From Candidatus Campbellbacteria bacterium RIFCSPLOWO2_02_35_12 (GTDB taxonomy: Bacteria; Patescibacteriota; Minisyncoccia; Phycocordibacterales; UBA2163): 5,334 nt of DNA. Shown here piece after piece: positions 1 to 5,241 of the stretch (position 1 is the stretch's first letter; every line of letters begins with the position of its first letter). The stretch covers positions 1 through 5,334 of the forward strand of contig MFAC01000024.1 in NCBI GenBank assembly GCA_001774455.1, read 5' to 3'. A program made the position numbers and the translations under genes. The notes under the pieces are model-generated. The model did no database searches, was not told the origin of the DNA, and worked only from the letters and a program-made list of their open reading frames with translations.

Positions 1-1
1 G

Positions 2-181
2 GGTATTTCGTATAAGGAAGCTGTAGAGAAATGCATAGAGTTGTTAGAAAAAATGAACAATCGAAATGTTTTGGATGGACTAGGCGAATTTTTGACTGAA
101 AGTCAAAAAGATTGGGCTCGGGCAAAACTTCGCGATGAAACAATATTTTTATTAAAGGCGCGTTTGGAAAGCGAAAAGTAA
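2..181 (+). CDS. C-terminal end of an unrecognised small protein (5' partial)
   Basis: An open frame enters from the left edge and runs 59 codons (frame starting at base 2) to a TAA at 179-181. The visible protein begins GISYKEAVEKCIELLEK and ends LLKARLESEK. It is rich in Lys, Glu and Leu and looks mainly helical, with a likely amphipathic helix at each end and a middle part reading LDGLGEFLTESQKDW. I see no catalytic motif, signal peptide or membrane segment and do not recognise a family. The start lies outside the window, so length and promoter are unknown. The frame is open for its whole visible length and is followed directly by hairpin-forming sequence, which supports a real gene end. 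Convergent with the transposase remnant further right. Confidence 0.6.
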   Translation, partial: GISYKEAVEKCIELLEKMNNRNVLDGLGEFLTESQKDWARAKLRDETIFLLKARLESEK

Positions 182-192
182 GAGAAAAGTGG

Positions 193-222
193 AAAGAGCG
201 AAAGAGGGCCAGACGCTCTTTT
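193..222 (+). terminator. Possible intrinsic terminator after the left-edge gene
   Basis: AAAGAGCG (193-200) and CGCTCTTT (214-221) form a perfect 8-bp stem around a 13-base loop, starting 12 bases after the stop codon. Only four T residues (219-222) close the structure and the last pairs use them, so it is a weak terminator by the usual criteria. Its position right behind the gene end is the main support. Confidence 0.4.
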
Positions 223-255
223 ACTGAGGCAATGCCCAGTAAACACTTCTTACTG
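221..255 (+). other. Mutually exclusive short hairpins
   Basis: TTACTG occurs at 221-226 and again at 250-255, and its complement CAGTAA lies between them at 237-242. CAGTAA can pair with the left copy, extended by GGC/GCC inside with an AAT loop, or with the right copy around a 7-base loop, but not both. The left pairing also competes with the 193-222 stem for base 221. It lies between a gene end and a palindromic repeat, so it may be only a chance or decayed structure. Confidence 0.4.
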
Positions 256-256
256 T

Positions 257-363
257 GAATTACGAAACGCAAAAATTTAGGTCCTCGGGTCGCAAAATCT
301 TTTTGTCTTCTAAATGTTTTTGCTCAAATAGACCATAAATTTTTGCGTTTCGTAATTCAAGAT
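257..363. repeat. Palindromic repeat element, copy 1 (MITE- or REP-like)
   Basis: The arms 257-279 (starting GAATTACGAAACGC) and 336-358 (ending GCGTTTCGTAATTC) are perfect 23-bp inverted repeats; 256/359 add one more pair. Inside them GGTC (280-283) can pair with GACC (331-334) and GCAAAA (292-297) with TTTTGC (318-323), so the whole element can fold into one long interrupted hairpin. Bases 271-363 recur in inverted orientation at 5242-5334 with 4 mismatches in 93 positions by eye (301, 328, 329, 346) and no gap. The element has no open frame. It could be a miniature inverted-repeat transposable element or a REP-like intergenic palindrome. No clear target-site duplication is visible around this copy. 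Confidence 0.85.
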
Positions 364-435
364 TCTTAAATAATTAATTATTTTCTGCCACTTGAAAACC
401 TAGTTTCCAAATCGCACTATATATCATGGAGCTAT

Positions 436-603
436 TTAGTTAACCTTCAAGGGTAACACTATTGATAAGTATTTCTGCCATTTTTCCACCGGAATCATTC
501 CGTTCAAATATTTTCCCAAATGTATTCTTTCATAATTGTAAAACTGTAAATATTCTTTAAGTATCCCGCTTAGAAACTCGGTTCCTAAGTGAGTTATAAA
601 CAT
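436..603 (-). pseudogene. Remnant of an IS481/IS3-like transposase (integrase-core C-terminus)
   Basis: The minus strand encodes 55 residues from an ATG at 603-601 to a TAA at 438-436. The centre reads QFYNYERIHLGKYLNG followed by MIPVEKWQKYL. This matches the end of DDE integrase-core transposases, where a helix leads into (F/Y)YNxERPH, then G-x-TP-x-E-K (rve_3-type region). The upstream DDE catalytic part is missing: a TAA stands two codons before the ATG (609-607), and no convincing continuation appears in the other minus frames up to about 720. This is therefore a 5'-deleted fragment and not a working gene. The normal family length is several hundred residues. Choice between IS481 and IS3 families is uncertain from so short a piece. 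It sits 77 bp from palindromic repeat copy 1. Confidence 0.7.
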
Positions 604-789
604 ATATTACTTGCAAATATTTTAATTTAAGATATTCTATTATATGGAAAGGTCGTATATCTATTAAACGATATGCGATTATTGTTTTTTAACATCAACC
701 CACTGATGAAATTTTAAGAAAACAAAAGAAAGGAGGGGGTTTGCGGTTTTTTCATTGATTATCTACAAGTTTTTTAACCGTAAATTTTT
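604..789. other. Non-coding stretch before the 118-aa gene
   Basis: No gene of useful length was found on either strand. It holds a stem of TCGTATAT (653-660) with ATATGCGA (671-678), one G-U pair and a 10-base loop, followed by T-rich sequence to 690, which could be a weak rightward terminator. A small hairpin CATCA/TGATG lies at 693-708 and a purine run AAAGGAGGGGG at about 729-739. CGGTT (744-748) and AACCG (776-780) could form a weak stem just before the ribosome site of the next gene. Upstream, TTGCAA (611-616) and TATTCT (633-638) are a poor promoter-like pair. The promoter of the 118-aa gene is probably in this stretch, but I cannot place it with confidence. Confidence 0.4.
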
Positions 790-795
790 AGGAGG
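790..795 (+). promoter_or_regulatory. Strong Shine-Dalgarno site of the 118-aa gene
   Basis: A perfect AGGAGG stands 6 bases before the ATG at 802. It decides the start against the internal ATG at codon 10. It stands out because the three rightward genes from 1813 onward have no such site. Confidence 0.8.
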
Positions 796-801
796 AAAAC
801 A

Positions 802-1158
802 ATGTTGACTTCTACTTCTAGTAGAACTATGGTGATAAGAATCACGGAGGATTGCAAAGCTATAAAATATATAAAAGACATGGGAATACCCATGTCGAGA
901 AAAAGGGTCATAGATATGGCCCTTGAAGAGAAGAGAAAATATGATTGGGGTCTTTATTTGGGTCTTTATAAAAATAAAAGAAGTATTTTTGTAAGGATTG
1001 GAAATAGCCTCTTTAGAATTGAGTTGGGAGAAGGGGTGCCGATGTTAGATCTTAAGCTTGGTCTGAATTACCTACTGAATCACAATGGATTGTGTGAAGA
1101 CTGTCTTCTTAAGAACAGTCCTATGTGTACCATTAAATTGCTTAGTAAAGCAATTTAA
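802..1158 (+). CDS. Hypothetical 118-aa protein with a C-terminal Cys cluster
   Basis: The protein starts MLTSTSSRTMVIRITED and is not a family I recognise. Visible parts are a Ser/Thr-rich N-terminus (3-9), a helical stretch around 17-46 ending EEKRKYDW, a probable beta segment IFVRIGNSLFRIEL near 62-75, and a C-terminal tail with C98, C101 and C109 (CEDC then PMC). Three cysteines, or four with C18, could bind a metal, but this is inference. There is no signal peptide or membrane helix. The start is supported by AGGAGG at the right distance. The coding DNA is unusually rich in hairpins: GACATGGG/CCCATGTC (877-896), GACTGT/ACAGTC (1099-1120) and a long one over the stop codon (1128-1163). 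It is convergent with the next gene and is followed by a good terminator. It is not clearly linked in function to its neighbours; a regulator or a mobile-element passenger are both possible. Confidence 0.6.
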   Translation: MLTSTSSRTMVIRITEDCKAIKYIKDMGIPMSRKRVIDMALEEKRKYDWGLYLGLYKNKRSIFVRIGNSLFRIELGEGVPMLDLKLGLNYLLNHNGLCEDCLLKNSPMCTIKLLSKAI

Positions 1159-1163
1159 TGGTA
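1128..1163. repeat. Perfect 16-bp-stem hairpin across the stop codon of the 118-aa gene
   Basis: Bases 1128-1143 are the exact reverse complement of 1148-1163, with a four-base AGTA loop. The left arm reads TACCATTAAATTGCTT. The hairpin covers the last ten codons or so and the TAA at 1156-1158. It is A+T-rich with no T-run behind it (AAGAAAAACG follows), so it is not a standard terminator. It could protect the mRNA 3' end, act on translation termination, or be a small inverted duplication that supplied the present C-terminus. Confidence 0.8.
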
Positions 1164-1173
1164 AAGAAAAACG

Positions 1174-1209
1174 AAATGGGCTCATACTCTCATATGGGCC
1201 CATTTTTTT
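1174..1209. terminator. Intrinsic terminator between convergent genes, probably bidirectional
   Basis: AAATGGGC (1174-1181) pairs with GCCCATTT (1198-1205) around a 16-base loop and runs into seven T residues (1203-1209) in the rightward direction, 15 bases after the stop of the 118-aa gene. Read leftward, the same stem is followed by TTTCGTTTTTCTTT, so it can also end the minus-strand gene whose stop is at 1229-1227. Confidence 0.8.
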
Positions 1210-1226
1210 AATATATGAAAAGAGAT

Positions 1227-1706
1227 TTAATTGTGAAATTCTGAAGGTTCAAAAAGTTTTTCCACGACCTCCCTGTTTCTATCCACTAAAAACAATGCGC
1301 CGTGTTTGTATTCCGTTAGAGGAATACTGTTTCCGCAAAAATTTCTTTCCTTTATAAGCACATCTAAAATCGTTTTTATATTGTCAACACGCGCAATTAT
1401 TATTAAATTTCTTAACCCTTTTTTATTACTCACAAACTTCAATATTCTATCCGTAATTTCAAATCGGCTATTTTGGTGCGCGTAATTCCTATAATTTAAC
1501 CACGCAACCTTTTTATTGTTCTTTTTTAAGCCAAGCGTCTTCTTTATTATCTCGGCAAAAACAACCGATTCATTAGACGACAAAATTCTTGAGCCGATAA
1601 ACAATTTATATTTCTTTTTCAAAAATAGAGCGGTATTGCTGACCTGCTCTTTACTATGACTCAATTTATTGCCATTATTTACGTGCGCGACAAAAAATAT
1701 ATTCAT
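1227..1706 (-). CDS. Degenerate histidine-phosphatase-superfamily protein (probable pseudoenzyme)
   Basis: This 159-aa cytosolic protein follows the layout of small histidine phosphatases (SixA, phosphoglycerate mutase-like). The N-terminal strand MNIFFVAHVNN stands where the family has FLVRHGE, so the RHG motif is reduced to A7-H8-V9. The stretch LSHSKEQVSNTALFLKK (15-31) matches the LTxxGxxQAxxLAxxL helix, and SRILSSNESVVFAEIIKKTLG (39-59) matches the SPLxRAxQTAEII region without its usual second Arg. LIIIARVDNIKTIL (101-114) occupies the place of the VxHxxxI segment that carries the second catalytic His, which is absent. Only H8 survives, so phosphatase activity is doubtful; a binding or regulatory role is possible. 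Start: ATG behind AAAGGGGG, with a TGA five codons upstream in frame. It is divergent from valS and has its own promoter-like pair. The family match is by pattern only. Confidence 0.6.
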   Translation of the reverse strand: MNIFFVAHVNNGNKLSHSKEQVSNTALFLKKKYKLFIGSRILSSNESVVFAEIIKKTLGLKKNNKKVAWLNYRNYAHQNSRFEITDRILKFVSNKKGLRNLIIIARVDNIKTILDVLIKERNFCGNSIPLTEYKHGALFLVDRNREVVEKLFEPSEFHN

Positions 1707-1711
1707 GATTT

Positions 1712-1719
1712 CCCCCTTT
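1712..1719 (-). promoter_or_regulatory. Shine-Dalgarno-like site of the 159-aa gene
   Basis: On the minus strand AAAGGGGG ends 5 bases before the ATG at 1706-1704. It is purine-rich and at the right distance, though not the exact consensus, and it supports the chosen start. Confidence 0.55.
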
Positions 1720-1756
1720 CATTATGAAAAATTTAAAATATACAATTCTACAATAA

Positions 1757-1784
1757 ATGATATATGAAATTACAATTTTGTCAA
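1757..1784 (-). promoter_or_regulatory. Sigma-70-like promoter for the 159-aa gene
   Basis: On the minus strand a perfect TTGACA (1784-1779) is followed after 16 bases by TATCAT (1762-1757), one mismatch from TATAAT. The predicted transcript would start near 1750 and carry a leader of about 44 bases that includes the AAAGGGGG site. The -35 box overlaps that of the opposite promoter. Confidence 0.5.
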
Positions 1785-1805
1785 AACGCTATATTTTGCT
1801 ATCAT
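1778..1805 (+). promoter_or_regulatory. Sigma-70-like promoter for valS, predicted leaderless
   Basis: TTGTCA (1778-1783) and TATCAT (1800-1805), 16 bases apart, each differ from the consensus at one position. Transcription would begin about 7 bases after the -10 box, at 1812-1813, which is the A of the valS start codon. No Shine-Dalgarno site precedes the ATG, so the promoter position and the missing site agree on a leaderless mRNA. TATATT at 1790-1795 is an alternative -10 without a good -35. Confidence 0.5.
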
Positions 1806-1812
1806 TTCATAA

Positions 1813-3954
1813 ATGAATGCCAAATTCTTAAAACCATACGACCCTCAAAAAACGGAGGATAAAATATACAAACTCTGGGAAAAAAGCGGTTTTTTTAATC
1901 CTGATAATTTGCCTAATAGGCACAAAGACCCTTTTACGATTTTAATGCCACCCGCGAACGCGAACGGCGATTTGCACGCAGGACACGGACTTGTTGTGAC
2001 GATAGAAGATATTATAATCCGTTATGCGAGAATGCGCGGAAAAAAAGCGCTATGGCTACCAGGGACAGACCACGCTGGTTTTGAAACACAGGTAGTTTAT
2101 GAAAAAAAATTAGAAAAAGAAGGCCGTTCCCGTTTTAAGATGAAACCGAAAGAATTATATAAAGAGATATTAGATTTTACGCTAATCAACAAAAAAAATA
2201 TTATTGAGCATATAAAAAAAATGGGCGCTTCTTGCGACTGGTCGCGGGAAAAATTTACTCTGGATAAAGATATTGTAAAAACGGTGTATAAAACATTTCA
2301 AAAACTCTCAGATGACAAACTTCTATACCGCGGCAAGAGAATCGTAAATTGGTGTGTAAAACATCAGACTTCCCTGTCTGAACTTGAAACAAAATCCGAA
2401 GAACAAACAGATACTCTTTATTATATTAAATACGGACCTCTTATAATAGCAACCGTAAGACCCGAGACAAAATTCGGTGATACGGCAATCGCCGTTAATC
2501 CAAATGACGCAAGATATAAAAAATATATAGGAAAAGAAATTAAAATAGACACGCAAATCGGAAAAAATATTCTCAAAGTGATAGCCGATGATTTTGTTGA
2601 GCCTGAATTTGGCACGGGTGTGGTAAAAGTTACGCCCGCTCACGACCCAAATGACTTTGAAATCGGGCTACGGCATAATCTTGAAGTTATAGAAATTATT
2701 GATAAATACGGACGATTAAACAAAAATACCGGAAAATATGAAGGATTAAAAATAAAAGAAGCGCGAAAAATTATTGTTGAGGATTTGCAAAATGCCGGGC
2801 TTATAGAAAAAATTGACGAAAATTACAAACATACGATAAAAAAATGCTATAAATGCCTGTCAATTCTTGAACCGCGAATAATGCCACAATGGTTTGTTAG
2901 AATGAAGCCGCTTGCCAAACCTATTATTGAGGAAATTGAAAAAAATAATATTATTTATTTTCCAAAGAATTACAAAAAGATAATGTTACATTGGCTAAAA
3001 AATATAAATGATTGGAATATATCGCGGCAGATTGTCTGGGGTATTCCTATACCTGCGAAAATTTGTGAAAAATGCTCGGATGGGTTTGTTGATATTGACA
3101 ATATAATCACGAAGTGCGCTTCTTGCGACGAAGATATTATCAAAGATACCGACACATTTGATACTTGGTTTTCGTCGGGACAGTGGCCATTTGCGGTATT
3201 GGGATATCCAAATTCACAAGATTATAAAACATATTATCCAACTGACATTTTAGAAACTGCGGGCGATATTATATTTTTTTGGGTTTCAAGAATGTTAATG
3301 CTTGGAAAATATATAACAGGTAAAATACCCTTTAATAAAATTTATCTGAATGGGATGGTCTTGGATGAAAAAGGAAAAAAAATGAGTAAGAGTAAGGGTA
3401 ATGTTATAAATCCGCTTGACTTGACGAAACAATACGGAACTGACGCTTTTCGTATGGGAATGCTTATTGGCAATACTCCCGGAAGCAATATTGCTCTTTC
3501 AGACAATAAAATAAAGGCTTATAAACATTTTGCGAATAAACTTTGGAATATTGCAAGATTTGTCATTGAAAATACGGAAGATACCGACTTGGAAAATAAA
3601 CCGAAAATCACAGAATCTGACAAAAAGATAATGGACGAACTTTATAAATTTATAGAGAATATAAATAAAGATATGGAAGAGTTTAGATTTTATATGGCGG
3701 CGGAAAAACTTTATAATTATATTTGGCATATTCTCGCGGATGTTATAATAGAAGAAAGCAAATCTATATTTAACGAAGATGATGAAAAAGCAAAATTATC
3801 CAAAAAATGGACTCTGTATCAAATACTCACGGTGTGTCTGAAACTGCTTCATCCATTTACGCCATTCGTTACGGAAGAGATATGGCAAAACTTGCCAAAA
3901 AAAGACAGTGGATTTCTTATAATTTCCGAATGGCCGAATGATAAAAATCTATAA
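1813..3954 (+). CDS. valS: Valyl-tRNA synthetase, short form
   Basis: Class Ia synthetase that charges tRNA-Val with valine using ATP in the cytosol and clears mischarged Thr-tRNA-Val. In order: the HIGH-type motif LHAGHG (54-59, core H55-H58), GTDHAG (84-89), the CP1 editing domain (about 190-340) with TVRPET (214-219) and VKVTPAHDPND (271-281), ISRQIVWGIPIP (403-414), a possible zinc knuckle C418-x2-C421 / C435-x2-C438, DTWFSSGQWPF (450-460), KMSKS (523-527), and an anticodon-binding domain with LHPFTPFVTEEIW (679-691). Editing residues K272, T274, D278 and D281 keep the spacing I recall for the Thermus thermophilus enzyme. At 713 residues it is well below the common 880-950: it ends at ISEWPNDKNL, without the usual C-terminal extension and tRNA-binding coiled coil. 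A TAA abuts the ATG upstream, which fixes the start. No Shine-Dalgarno site is present. Confidence 0.97.
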   Translation: MNAKFLKPYDPQKTEDKIYKLWEKSGFFNPDNLPNRHKDPFTILMPPANANGDLHAGHGLVVTIEDIIIRYARMRGKKALWLPGTDHAGFETQVVYEKKLEKEGRSRFKMKPKELYKEILDFTLINKKNIIEHIKKMGASCDWSREKFTLDKDIVKTVYKTFQKLSDDKLLYRGKRIVNWCVKHQTSLSELETKSEEQTDTLYYIKYGPLIIATVRPETKFGDTAIAVNPNDARYKKYIGKEIKIDTQIGKNILKVIADDFVEPEFGTGVVKVTPAHDPNDFEIGLRHNLEVIEIIDKYGRLNKNTGKYEGLKIKEARKIIVEDLQNAGLIEKIDENYKHTIKKCYKCLSILEPRIMPQWFVRMKPLAKPIIEEIEKNNIIYFPKNYKKIMLHWLKNINDWNISRQIVWGIPIPAKICEKCSDGFVDIDNIITKCASCDEDIIKDTDTFDTWFSSGQWPFAVLGYPNSQDYKTYYPTDILETAGDIIFFWVSRMLMLGKYITGKIPFNKIYLNGMVLDEKGKKMSKSKGNVINPLDLTKQYGTDAFRMGMLIGNTPGSNIALSDNKIKAYKHFANKLWNIARFVIENTEDTDLENKPKITESDKKIMDELYKFIENINKDMEEFRFYMAAEKLYNYIWHILADVIIEESKSIFNEDDEKAKLSKKWTLYQILTVCLKLLHPFTPFVTEEIWQNLPKKDSGFLIISEWPNDKNL

Positions 3955-3992
3955 TTTATTGATAATTTGAATTGATGATTATAGATTTTTAT
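3941..3992 (+). repeat. 15-bp inverted repeat over the valS stop codon (possible terminator)
   Basis: ATAAAAATCTATAAT (3941-3955) and ATTATAGATTTTTAT (3978-3992) are perfect reverse complements, separated by 22 bases. The left arm contains the valS stop codon (3952-3954). The stem is almost all A-T and its right arm ends in TTTTTAT, so it may slow or end transcription, but it lacks the G+C-rich base of a good intrinsic terminator. It may instead mark the mRNA 3' end. Confidence 0.55.
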
Positions 3993-4005
3993 ACGATTCT
4001 AAATT

Positions 4006-4011
4006 TAAAAT
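4006..4011 (+). promoter_or_regulatory. Possible -10 box for the PrsW-family gene
   Basis: TAAAAT lies 6 bases before the ATG at 4018, the distance expected for a leaderless start as proposed for valS. No good -35 box is found 16-18 bases upstream, and A+T-rich DNA gives such hexamers by chance, so this is weak. Confidence 0.25.
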
Positions 4012-4017
4012 AAAATT

Positions 4018-4713
4018 ATGCTTCCGTTTCAAACATTTTTATACGCAATTTTAGGAGGCATTATTCCCGCCCTGCTTTGGCTATATTTTTGGCTCAAAGA
4101 AGATAAAAAAAATCCTGAACCAAAAGGGCTTTTATTGTTTGCTTTTGCCACCGGTATGATTGCTGTTCTTGTTGCCATTCCTTTTGAGAAATACGCCAAT
4201 ACATATTTTACCGGCATATTGCTTATAATATTATGGTCGGTAATTGAAGAAATCTTAAAATTTGCCGGCGCGTATTTTTCTGTTCTTAAGAAAAAAGCTG
4301 TGGATGAGCCGATAGATATTGTAATTTATATGATAACCGTAGCGCTTGGTTTCGCGGCTCTTGAAAATACACTTTTTCTTATAAATCTCTTAATTGACGG
4401 AAATATAACAAATACAATTATAAACGGTAATTTGCGTTTCTTGGGAGCAACGCTTTTGCATACGCTCTCCTCCGCCACAGTCGGCATTATGATAGCGTTT
4501 TCTTTTTATCGCGGAGAAACATTAAAAAAGATATATACATTTTTAGGACTTATCCTTGCAATAGTGTTGCATACTTTGTTTAACTTTTTTATAATAAAAG
4601 AAAGCGGTGAGAAGATATTAACCATATTCTTTTTTGTATGGATTGGAATAGTTATTCTCATTTTGCTTTTTGAAAAAATAAAACGAATTAAAAACCCGAT
4701 TTTTTATAAATAA
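4018..4713 (+). CDS. prsW: PrsW-family intramembrane protease
   Basis: A 231-aa integral membrane protein with about seven hydrophobic segments (near 6-24, 37-55, 66-85, 101-125, 140-163, 172-193, 201-218). It shows the conserved PrsW signatures: EDKKNPEP (28-35) after the first helix, IEEILK with E77, E78 and K81, DEPID then GFAALEN (96-117), R140 before LLHTLSSATVG (146-156, H148), and HTLFNF with H185 and N189. The family includes the CAAX-protease-related membrane proteases; Bacillus subtilis PrsW cuts the anti-sigma factor RsiW. The substrate here cannot be told, and no sigma or anti-sigma gene is in view. The glutamates and histidines of the active site are kept. The start is fixed by an in-frame TAA at 4006-4008 and lacks a Shine-Dalgarno site. 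It lies 63 bp after valS and 6 bp before the Hsp20 gene, with which it is probably co-transcribed. Confidence 0.85.
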   Translation: MLPFQTFLYAILGGIIPALLWLYFWLKEDKKNPEPKGLLLFAFATGMIAVLVAIPFEKYANTYFTGILLIILWSVIEEILKFAGAYFSVLKKKAVDEPIDIVIYMITVALGFAALENTLFLINLLIDGNITNTIINGNLRFLGATLLHTLSSATVGIMIAFSFYRGETLKKIYTFLGLILAIVLHTLFNFFIIKESGEKILTIFFFVWIGIVILILLFEKIKRIKNPIFYK

Positions 4714-4719
4714 AATATT

Positions 4720-5193
4720 ATGACAAAAAAACCATCTTTTTTTGAAAGACTTACGGGAACTGTGAATGTAAAAGATTATGAAGCAAACGATACTGCTGAG
4801 CCGGAATACGCCGATGACGCTCGTGATACGACGCTGAATGATTTTATAGAAGAAGAAAATGGCGACGGGCAGTTAACGGTTGATGTATATCAAAATCCGG
4901 ATGAAATAATAATAAAAGCCATCGTAGCTGGTGTAAAACCGGAAAATTTAGATGTATCCATAACGAGAGATATGGTAACAATAAAAGGAAGACGCGAAAA
5001 TACAAAAGAAATCAGCGAGGATAATTATTTTTATAAAGAACTTTACTGGGGCGCGTTTTCGCGAACGATTCTTCTCCCGCAAGAAATTGAAGTTGAAGCG
5101 TCAACCGCGATTGAAAAACATGGACTTTTAACTCTTATATTGCCAAAAGTAAATAAAGAAAAGCAAACTAAACTCAGAGTTAAAACGGGGTAA
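4720..5193 (+). CDS. Hsp20-family small heat shock protein
   Basis: A 157-aa ATP-independent holdase that binds unfolding proteins and usually forms oligomers in the cytosol. Residues 1-50 are a polar, acidic, probably disordered arm (many D/E between 20 and 48). The alpha-crystallin domain spans about 51-143: QLTVDVYQNPDEIIIKAIVAG, then VKPENLDVSITRDMVTIKG, GAFSRTILLP (111-120) and the hallmark GLLTLILPK (135-143). The tail carries LRV (152-154), the I/V-x-I/V motif that docks neighbouring subunits. Length is normal for the family. An in-frame TAA at 4711-4713 fixes the start; only 6 bp separate it from the PrsW gene and there is no Shine-Dalgarno site. I see no CIRCE- or HAIR-type operator upstream, so heat control, if any, would act elsewhere. 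Pairing with a membrane protease fits a protein-quality or envelope-stress unit. Confidence 0.93.
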   Translation: MTKKPSFFERLTGTVNVKDYEANDTAEPEYADDARDTTLNDFIEEENGDGQLTVDVYQNPDEIIIKAIVAGVKPENLDVSITRDMVTIKGRRENTKEISEDNYFYKELYWGAFSRTILLPQEIEVEASTAIEKHGLLTLILPKVNKEKQTKLRVKTG

Positions 5194-5241
5194 TCAAAAT
5201 ATCTTGAGATTATTTGTAAAATTGTATCTGATATTTAAATT

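Noticed and set aside
257..358. Integron attC site
   Set aside because: The size and imperfect central pairing resemble attC, but the GTTRRRY/RYYYAAC core boxes are absent and the arms are perfect over 23 bp.
604..720. Upstream part of the transposase in another minus frame
   Set aside because: One frame is open for about 40 codons but shows no convincing integrase-core motif, so I did not extend the remnant into it.
731..758. Five-codon leader peptide starting at TTG 741 (Met-Arg-Phe-Phe-His) behind AGGAGGGGG
   Set aside because: The purine run is striking, but so short a frame from a TTG occurs easily by chance, and no matching terminator/antiterminator pair precedes the next gene.
1085..1357. 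Plus-strand 90-codon open frame overlapping the 118-aa gene and the terminator
   Set aside because: It runs through the terminator and antisense to the 159-aa gene, has no ribosome site, and its residues show no family pattern.
1707..1812. T-box riboswitch before valS
   Set aside because: The gap is only 106 bp, has no specifier stem or T-box sequence, and the predicted mRNA has no leader.
2323..2643. Minus-strand 106-codon open frame inside valS
   Set aside because: It is antisense to the ValRS editing domain, with no start signals; a by-product of A+T-rich codon choice. The shorter antisense frames at 2421-2615, 2970-3155, 3499-3729 and 4029-4217 are rejected for the same reason.
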